Shown here one piece after another: positions 7,613 through 12,553 of a stretch of 12,553 bases of DNA. A program made the position numbers and the translations under genes. The DNA comes from DATDRS01 sp035291605 (lineage in GTDB: Bacteria > Chloroflexota > Anaerolineae > Anaerolineales > UBA6663). The notes beneath the pieces were generated by a model. The model had not been told where the DNA came from and ran no database searches. It worked only from the letters and a program-made list of their open reading frames with translations. The stretch spans positions 1 to 12,553 of the forward strand of contig DATDRS010000349.1 of assembly GCA_035291605.1 (NCBI GenBank). Direction: 5' to 3'. Numbering within the stretch: position 1 is the first letter of the stretch; each line of letters opens with the position of its first letter.

Positions 7613-8817
7613 ATGGCCAAATACGATCATCTGACAGAGTTGCTCGGGTTGCCGAATGTCCAGGTGACCCATTATCAACTGGTAGGGCCAAACCGCCTGA
7701 ACCTGTTCATCGAGTCAACGGTGGCTGCCGGTCTGTGTCCTACTTGTCAGCAACTCAGTTTGGCCGTGCATGATTACGGCGAACCGCAACTGATCCGAGA
7801 CTTACCCATCTGGAACCGGCGGTGTTGGTTGCGCTACAGTCCCCGCCGATTTGAGTGCGCGAGCTGCGAGAAAACGTTTGTCGAGCGGGTGGCGTGGCGG
7901 GAACCGGGATTGGAGTATACGACCCGCTATGAGCAGTTCATCTATGAGCAAGTCCGTCGGCAATCGGTCGCCCAAGTCGCCCGCGACGAACGCTTGAGCG
8001 AAGACATCGTCCAGGGCATTTTTGAGCGGTGGGCAAAAAAACGCTCGCTCAGCGGGGCTATCCCCGCGTGAGGGTCTTGTGCCTCGCGAAGCGTGAAATT
8101 GCGCCCCACAAAGGCCACGGGCGGTATTACCTGGTCATCTCCGCGCCGGAGTTGGGGATCGTCCTGGACGTGCTGAAAGACCGGAAAAAAGCCAGTTTGG
8201 AAGCCTGGTTTGACGAACGGGGCGCAGACTGGTGTGCGGCGGTGGAAGTCTGCTGCGCCGACATGTGGGACGCCTACCACGAAGCGGCCCAGGCGAAGTT
8301 GCCCAACGCCCGGTTGACGGTGGATCGCTTTCATGTGATGAAGAACCTGAATGACGCCGTGACGAAAGCGCGTCGCGCCATCCAGAAACAAGCCGATGAA
8401 CCGACCCAGGCCTTGTTGAAAGGGTGTCGGTGGCTGCTGGTGAAGAACGCGGAGAACTTGACGGCTGAAGAGCAGGTGAAACTTCAGACCATGCTGGCCG
8501 CCTCGCCCGAGTTGAAGGCATGCTACGACCTGAAAGAAGACTTTCGGCGCTGGTTCAACGAAACGCCCGATCGCCAAGCCGCCGAACAAGGCCTGCAGGA
8601 CTGGATCGCTCGGGTGGAAGCCAGCGGATTGAAGGCGCTGCAAGCCTTCATCAAAACCTTGACAAACTGGTGGGAGCGGATCTTGAACTATTTTGACGGG
8701 CGGCATAGCAATGGCTTCGCGGAAGGCGTCAATCTCAAAATCAAGTGGCTCAATCGGCGGGGCTTTGGCTATCGTAACTTTGATCACTTCCGCTTGCTCG
8801 TCCTCACGGCTTTTTGA
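7613..8817 (+). CDS. ISL3-family transposase, in two frames joined by a -1 shift (possibly inactive)
   Basis: Frame A (7613-8071, 152 aa) has the ISL3 zinc finger with C42, C45, C82 and C85, then a helix-turn-helix-like part ending FERWAKK. Frame B (open from about 8029 to 8817) continues KTLAQRGYPRVRVL and carries CADMWDAYHEAA, VDRFHVMKNLNDAV and GFAEGVNLKIKWLNRRGFGY, which hold the later DDE residues. Joining them by -1 at the A7 run (8035-8041) gives about 401 aa, the normal ISL3 length, and restores WAKKTLAQRGYPRV as I recall it in relatives. The segment LCLAKREIAPHKGHG lacks the Asp expected in the usual IDEI/LDEI motif, so catalysis may be lost. The start ATG has GAGGTG about 6 nt upstream. 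An indel mutation instead of programmed shifting is possible. Confidence 0.9.
8035..8067 (+). promoter_or_regulatory. Candidate -1 ribosomal frameshift site of the transposase
   Basis: The heptamer A-AAA-AAA at 8035-8041 is in the right phase for the zero frame (GCA AAA AAA). Ten nt downstream a perfect 6-bp GC hairpin forms, GCGGGG (8052-8057), loop CTAT, CCCCGC (8062-8067). This matches the slippery site plus stimulatory stem layout of many IS elements. Transcriptional slippage on A7 would give the same product. Confidence 0.6.
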
Positions 8818-8820
8818 CCA

Positions 8821-8845
8821 TAATCCCGCTCAAGTCGGGAGAACC
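8821..8845 (-). repeat. Right terminal inverted repeat of the IS
   Basis: Its reverse complement begins GGTTCTCCCGACTT and pairs with 7531-7555 at 19 of 25 positions. Confidence 0.9.
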
Positions 8846-8853
8846 AAGAAAAA
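8846..8853. repeat. Target site duplication, right copy (AAGAAAAA)
   Basis: Identical to 7523-7530. On the minus strand it reads TTTTTCTT and forms the T-tract of the terminator at 8854-8880. Confidence 0.92.
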
Positions 8854-8880
8854 GACCCCAGCGCTCTCTCTGCCGGGGTC
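8846..8880 (-). terminator. Rho-independent terminator of the small minus-strand gene, T-tract made by the IS target duplication
   Basis: On the minus strand GACCCC (8880-8875) pairs with GGGGTC (8859-8854), with two further G-C pairs inside after one mismatch, and is followed directly by TTTTTCTT (8853-8846). It starts 24 nt after the stop of the gene at 8904-9143. The IS entered exactly at the T-tract, and its 8-bp duplication keeps a T-tract beside the stem. Confidence 0.8.
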
Positions 8881-8903
8881 GGATAAGAGTTGTCAATTAG
8901 CGT

Positions 8904-9143
8904 CTATGTTTTTTGGGGAGGAGGGGCGACGGTAATGGATTGGAAAACAAAGGTCAGTTCACACAACTGGCCGGCCTCATTTTTGCCCTGGATGACAATC
9001 CGGTCAACAATTTCTTCATCGCCCGCCGTCAGGCAATAGGCGTATAGCTCGTCCAGGGAGGCGAATGTCTTCGACGTCTCGATCAGGCCTGTCTGACCCC
9101 ACTGCCGCAGGATAAGGTTGCATGCCAGAACTTTGGGGGGCAT
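8904..9143 (-). CDS. Small protein of unknown function (79 aa)
   Basis: I do not recognise this protein. Its core reads LILRQWGQTGLIETSKTF, then ASLDELYAYCLTAGDEEIVDR, then IVIQGKNEAGQL and LTFVFQSIT. This looks like a compact alpha/beta fold with a helix around DELYAYCL and alternating hydrophobic strands at the end; no signal peptide or membrane segment is seen. I chose the ATG at 9141-9143 because a strong GGAGG (9148-9152) lies 4 nt upstream. The frame is also open to a GTG/ATG at 9209/9206, which would add 21-22 residues, but the ribosome site there overlaps the start. It has its own terminator (8846-8880) and sits alone between the IS and a 0.3-kb gap, so context gives no function. Confidence 0.65.
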   Translation of the reverse strand: MPPKVLACNLILRQWGQTGLIETSKTFASLDELYAYCLTAGDEEIVDRIVIQGKNEAGQLCELTFVFQSITVAPPPQKT

Positions 9144-9209
9144 GATACCTCCGGGGGATAGGTAAGCCACTGATATGCTCTGAGGTGCAGGAGTGTATTT
9201 GTTCATCAC

Positions 9210-9530
9210 CTTGGTTTAAAATAAGTTTGGCGACTGTCCTACAGACTCCCCGCTGCCGGGTCAGGTGACGTTCGCATATGTTAGCCTAAACTCGAAAAAT
9301 AAGCGAACGCCATCACTCCGGCGGCGGGGAAGTTACCCTTCACTGAATGGACAACCGAAAATAGGTGTTCCACATCAGTATAGCATCGTCTTTTGGCAGA
9401 AGTTTAGAGGACTGCCGGGGGATAAGGCGTTTTGCCATCGCCGTTCCGTCTTTGATGAATCAACCGACTGCCCGGCCTCAAAGATACGAGGCCGGGCAGT
9501 CAATTTGCATCAATTCGAGTTTGAGATGCG
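9210..9530. other. Non-coding gap with stem-loops
   Basis: No supported gene. Besides the 14-bp hairpin at 9466-9501, a 7-bp inverted repeat CGTTCGC (9269-9275) / GCGAACG (9303-9309) encloses an AT-rich 27-nt loop; GTGA (9265-9268) and TCAC (9313-9316) extend the stem with a 3-nt bulge. A minus-strand promoter for the small gene should lie in the right part, but I see no strong -35/-10 pair; TTATTTTAAA near 9215-9225 is the only AT-rich candidate. Confidence 0.4.
9466..9501 (-). terminator. Perfect 14-bp hairpin after the Tat-protein gene (terminator-like, no T-tract)
   Basis: GACTGCCCGGCCTC (9466-9479) and its exact complement (9488-9501) enclose an 8-nt loop AAAGATAC. It begins 29 nt after the stop of the gene at 9531. 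Neither side has a T-rich tail (GGTTGATTC on the minus strand, AATTTGC on the plus), so it may be a tail-less terminator, an mRNA-stabilising stem or a repeat. Confidence 0.5.
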
Positions 9531-10604
9531 TTAGAGATTGTGAGCCTGGCGAAAGGTTTCGATCTGCTTTCGCAGCTCGGCGCGCTGTTCCAACGCAGTC
9601 TTAACGGGGGTTTGAAGCGTGTTGGAGAAAACGGCGTTGGTTTCGGAGAGTTGATGCAGCAACTCCCCGGTGGGGCTGAGCGCCTTCTCCCGGATCGGCT
9701 CGACCAACGAGCGCTTCCAGTGTTTGGCGCCTTCATTCACGCGCGGCGAAATCTGGCCGAGCACCTTTTCATTCAATCCGTCGGCCACGTCCGGCAGGCT
9801 GACCAGCAGCTTCTGCGTCACCGCCAGCGTCTGCCTCACATTCTCGCCGACGCCGAAGGGCAGGTGATCGAGGATGAACTTGACGAACCCGCCGAACACG
9901 GCTTCCAGCCCCGTGATCAGTTCGTTGATGGTCCGCTGGGCGGCGATTTCAATCGCGTACAACCCCAGTTTGAGGATGACGACCTGCTCGCCCACCCAGT
10001 TCATCGTCGCCTGAATATCCGGCAGGGACTGCTCGAAATCGGCGAGCAGGATTCTGGCTTTGACCAGACCTTCTTGCAGCGCCGGGATCAAGTTGAGGGA
10101 GGTGGTCAAGCCTCCGGCTACGGCGGCCAGGCCGGCCTCGACGGTCGCATCTAGGTCAATCCTGTCCAGCACATCGTACAGGCTGATTAACTCCTTGGAT
10201 CGGGACAATTGCGCGTGGGTCACATCCAGTTCAGCCTGCTTGTTCGCCAATTGCGTTTTCAAATCGGCGGCTTCCTGCTGGGAAACGGAGAGCGCCGAAG
10301 CCAGGTGCCCGTTCTGGCTCAGCGCGCCGTCCAGTTGTGAACGCAGATCGGCGAGATGCGTATTGAGCGTGGACACCGAGAGGTCGAGCGCGGACTTCGT
10401 CGCGGAGACATCGGCCAGCTGAGTCTGCAAGACCCGCGCTTCGGCTTCGGCCTCTGCGCCCGCCTCCAGCCGGCTCCTGGTCCACGCCGCGCCGCCGCCC
10501 ACCGCCAACCCGGCGGCGGAGAGGCCCAGCGCCTGCATCAGGAACCGGCGGCGCGAAAAGCCGCGCTCTGCGATCTCTTCTTGAGCGTGAAAGTTGTTAG
10601 ACAT
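9531..10604 (-). CDS. Exported Tat-signal coiled-coil protein of unknown function
   Basis: The 357-aa product has a twin-arginine signal, SRRRFLMQALGLSAAGLA, at about residues 17-34, so the folded protein should cross or anchor in the cytoplasmic membrane by the Tat route. A signal-peptidase site is not clear, so it may stay anchored. Residues about 45-140 are rich in Ala, Leu, Gln and Glu (LQTQLADVSATKSALDLS and similar) and should form a long coiled coil. The rest (about 145-300) is made of amphipathic, mostly helical segments such as GLEAVFGGFVKFILDHLPFG, followed by a charged helical tail (EQRAELRKQIETFRQ). No catalytic motif is seen and I do not recognise the family. The ATG at 10602-10604 was chosen over the one at 10625 because GGAGGT lies 6 nt upstream of it. 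It lies 140 bp after the TPR gene and has its own -10 (10641-10646). Confidence 0.85.
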   Translation of the reverse strand: MSNNFHAQEEIAERGFSRRRFLMQALGLSAAGLAVGGGAAWTRSRLEAGAEAEAEARVLQTQLADVSATKSALDLSVSTLNTHLADLRSQLDGALSQNGHLASALSVSQQEAADLKTQLANKQAELDVTHAQLSRSKELISLYDVLDRIDLDATVEAGLAAVAGGLTTSLNLIPALQEGLVKARILLADFEQSLPDIQATMNWVGEQVVILKLGLYAIEIAAQRTINELITGLEAVFGGFVKFILDHLPFGVGENVRQTLAVTQKLLVSLPDVADGLNEKVLGQISPRVNEGAKHWKRSLVEPIREKALSPTGELLHQLSETNAVFSNTLQTPVKTALEQRAELRKQIETFRQAHNL

Positions 10605-10640
10605 AGGCCTACCTCCATACCACATCCGGTTGCCGAGATG

Positions 10641-10646
10641 AGTATA
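10641..10646 (-). promoter_or_regulatory. -10 element (TATACT) for the Tat coiled-coil gene
   Basis: TATACT on the minus strand lies 36 nt before the ATG at 10604. The -35 region (GATTTC/TTTCGG at about 17 bp) is weak. The 10605-10744 gap holds nothing else recognised, and no clear terminator for the upstream TPR gene. Confidence 0.4.
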
Positions 10647-10744
10647 CCGGAAAGTCGCGCCCGAAATCCCCGGCGCTTGCCTGTTTATTTGACTACGGAT
10701 TCGCGCCGATGTCTACCCCCTGACTCTCCCCCATTCTCGGCCTC

Positions 10745-12553
10745 TCATTTTTCGCCCAGGATTTCGGCCACCACTGCGTTCAGGTCTTTCGTCTTTCCGC
10801 GCTCCAGCGCTGCCTCCACCACGTCCGGCGGGAGGACAGTGCGCAGTTCGGCGAGGAGCGGTTCGCCGCGCTCCCGGCCTTCGGCGTCACAGGCAGGATG
10901 ATTGAAGGCCAGACCTAACAACTCCAATGCTTGCTCTCTGTCGCCTGCAGATACTCGGACCTTGGCGAGACCGACTAACGAGAGAATGGCCGAAGGGGTG
11001 AGGCCGATTTCCATTGCCGCCGCCAAACTATCCTTGAAATGCTGTCTGGCTTGGGCATCGTCGCCAAGAGCATGGGCAATGCTACCTAAGCTGTCGCGGA
11101 TGAGCGTTGTAGCCATGCGGTCGCCAATCTCCTCAAAGACCGCCAGGGCTTCCTGGCAGAATTGCAGGGCCTCGGCATGTCGCCCTTGCGCCGAAAATAC
11201 CAGCGAGAGATTGTTGAGGACCAGAGCGGCGCTGCCCCGGTCACCTAAGGCTTTGAAGAGCATGAGGCTGTCTTGATAGCAGCGAGCGGACTCTTCCCAT
11301 GCTTTGAGGTTACTGGCAATCCTGCCGAGTTCGTTCAGATTATTGGCGATTGTCTTTTGGTCGCTAATCTCACGGGCAATGATCAGACTCTCTTCATGGA
11401 ATTGTCTGGCGCGCGCATACTCGCCGCAGCTTGTCGCCCAGCCGCCCAGCCGCCTAAGGGTTTGGGCCAGGCCCGCAGGGGCATCGAGACTGCGAAACAA
11501 GGTGAGATTATCTTGCAAACTGGCCTCGGCTTGTTCTGTCTTGCCTTGTGCCAGCAAAAGTGCTCCCAGGAGGCTGAGCGCGCTGGCTTTGGCTTTTTGA
11601 TCGTTCAGCGCATGGGCCAGGGCGAGGCTGGCCTGCTGGTTGTCGTGAGCCTCCCTCAACTCGCCCAGCTGGAAATAGGTCTCGCCCAGTCGGTAGAGCA
11701 GCGTCATCCGCAGACGCGAGGTTTCGTCGGCCTGCTCTGGCGGCTCCGGGAACACGGCCAGTGCCCGCCAGAAGTATTGCAAAGCCTCGCGGGGGGCGCT
11801 GGTCTTGAGCGCCTGCTCGCCGGCGAGCATGGCGTAGCGCGCTTCTTTGGCCGCGTCGCCCGCCGCGCCCCAGTGATGAGCCAACGCCGCCGCCTGCTCC
11901 GCCGCCTGCGGGTAGGCCGCCTCAAGCGCCAGCGCGACGCGCCGATGCAAAGCGCGCCGCTGTTCGGCTGATAGTTCAGAAAGCAGACCTTCTCGCAGCC
12001 GATCGTGGACGAAGCGCCAGACGGTGGCTTGCGGCTCCAACACGGCGGCATTGGCACAGCGCATCAGCCAGGCAGCCACAGCCATTTCGTGTGCGGCGTT
12101 TTGTAATAAAGCAACATCCAACTGCCGCCCGGCGACGGCGGCGAGCTCCAACAGCGGACGGTCGGCGGGTCGCACCCGGCTCAGGCGGCGTTGAACGACG
12201 CTCATCATCCCCCCCGCCGCCACGTGTTCGGGCAGTTTCACTTGGGCCACCCGGTCGAGTTGCCCGGCTTCTTCGGCCAGCGCGCGCACCACTTCGACGA
12301 TGAAAAAAGCGTTGCCCTCCGTCTCGCGGACGAGGAAATCTACCAGCGCCGTTTGCTTTCCGGCTGGCCCCAGCATCGCCGCGCTCAGGTCGGCAATGCT
12401 CTCATCCGATAACCGCTTAAGCGGCAAGAGGGTCATTTCCGGAAGTTCGTTTGGCAGGTGTGGGCGTTCGTCGTCGCGATAATTGGCGACGACGAGCAGG
12501 CGGATTTCCGGCGCGACGCGATTGAGCCAGTTGAGCAGGGCGAGGCTGTCGGC
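10745..12553 (-). CDS. STAND/AAA-type ATPase with C-terminal TPR repeats (partial, N-terminus outside window)
   Basis: The frame is open from the right edge to a TGA at 10745-10747 (602 codons). The visible start, ADSLALLNWLNRVAPEIRLL then VVANYRDDE, matches the stretch just after Walker B in the ATPase domain of large bacterial regulators (MalT/LuxR-, PknK- or adenylate-cyclase-linked types); Walker A and B and the N-terminal output or kinase domain lie outside the window. Next come FLVRETEGNAFFIVEVVRALAEEAG and a helical winged part (about 100-190). From about residue 210 to 540 there are TPR-like pairs, e.g. LGALLLAQGKTEQAEASL, LGGWATSCGEYARARQFHEE, LGRIASNLKAWEESARCYQD, LSLVFSAQGRHAEALQFCQE and LGSIAHALGDDAQARQHFKD, for protein binding. 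An internal ATG at 12436 is not the start, since conserved sequence continues through it. Confidence 0.88.
   Translation of the reverse strand, partial: ADSLALLNWLNRVAPEIRLLVVANYRDDERPHLPNELPEMTLLPLKRLSDESIADLSAAMLGPAGKQTALVDFLVRETEGNAFFIVEVVRALAEEAGQLDRVAQVKLPEHVAAGGMMSVVQRRLSRVRPADRPLLELAAVAGRQLDVALLQNAAHEMAVAAWLMRCANAAVLEPQATVWRFVHDRLREGLLSELSAEQRRALHRRVALALEAAYPQAAEQAAALAHHWGAAGDAAKEARYAMLAGEQALKTSAPREALQYFWRALAVFPEPPEQADETSRLRMTLLYRLGETYFQLGELREAHDNQQASLALAHALNDQKAKASALSLLGALLLAQGKTEQAEASLQDNLTLFRSLDAPAGLAQTLRRLGGWATSCGEYARARQFHEESLIIAREISDQKTIANNLNELGRIASNLKAWEESARCYQDSLMLFKALGDRGSAALVLNNLSLVFSAQGRHAEALQFCQEALAVFEEIGDRMATTLIRDSLGSIAHALGDDAQARQHFKDSLAAAMEIGLTPSAILSLVGLAKVRVSAGDREQALELLGLAFNHPACDAEGRERGEPLLAELRTVLPPDVVEAALERGKTKDLNAVVAEILGEK

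Larger units (their letters stand above)
7531..8845 (+). mobile_element. Complete ISL3-family insertion sequence, 1315 bp
   Basis: The element is bounded by imperfect 25-bp terminal inverted repeats (7531-7555 and 8821-8845, 19 of 25 positions matching, sharing TCTCCCGACTT) and by a perfect 8-bp target duplication AAGAAAAA. It holds one transposase reading unit on the plus strand split into two frames (7613-8817). Length, termini, duplication size and zinc-finger plus DDE layout all fit the ISL3 family. It lies between the dnaA-downstream non-coding region and the terminator of the small gene at 8904-9143. The intact duplication suggests a fairly recent arrival. Confidence 0.95.

Noticed and set aside
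7942..8787. Minus-strand open frame inside the IS
   Set aside because: Antisense to the transposase, which carries the ISL3 motifs.
9265..9604. Short plus-strand open frames between the small gene and the Tat gene
   Set aside because: They run through the 14-bp hairpin or antisense to the Tat gene, with no ribosome site or known motif.
10745..12436. TPR protein starting at the internal ATG at 12436
   Set aside because: The frame stays open to the window edge and the 39 codons before that ATG match the ATPase domain, so the true start is outside.

Overview
The window looks chromosomal, from a GC-rich bacterium, most likely a member of the Chloroflexota (Anaerolineae-like). This rests on the character of the DnaA N-terminus and on degenerate 7-bp tandem repeats and a short palindromic repeat scattered through genes. 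The assignment is inference; no 16S or other marker is present. The centre is the dnaA locus and probable replication origin.

Left part (1-4840), all on the minus strand and closely packed (gaps about 44, 26, 3 and 24 bp), reading right to left: mutY (adenine glycosylase), a PP2C-type protein phosphatase, a HyuB-type hydantoinase/oxoprolinase B subunit without a HyuA partner in view, a small SpoT/Mesh1-like HD hydrolase, and a ThuA-like protein cut by the window edge. A TATAAT hexamer 7 nt before the mutY ATG suggests a leaderless transcript. A second promoter candidate lies at the end of mutY, ahead of the phosphatase. The hydantoinase gene carries several in-frame insertions of short repeats, and a heptamer repeat array forms the junction with the HD gene, spanning one gene's stop and the next gene's start.

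Centre (4841-7530): a 0.8-kb non-coding region with phased DnaA boxes, a good dnaA promoter (TTGAAT-17-TACAAT with extended -10) and a 140-nt leader, then dnaA on the plus strand, a 17-bp-stem terminator, and a second AT-richer non-coding region with more DnaA-box-like sites and a repeated 12-mer. This fits an origin split on both sides of dnaA. dnaN does not follow.

Right part (7531-12553): a complete ISL3-family insertion sequence (7531-8845, 25-bp imperfect inverted repeats, perfect 8-bp target duplication) has landed in the T-tract of a minus-strand terminator. Its transposase is split into two frames at an A7 run followed by a GC hairpin, the arrangement of a programmed -1 frameshift, but the first catalytic Asp seems to be lost. 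Next come, on the minus strand, a small unknown protein (about 79 aa), a Tat-signal coiled-coil exported protein, and the C-terminal 600 residues of a large STAND/AAA-type ATPase with TPR repeats that runs off the right edge.
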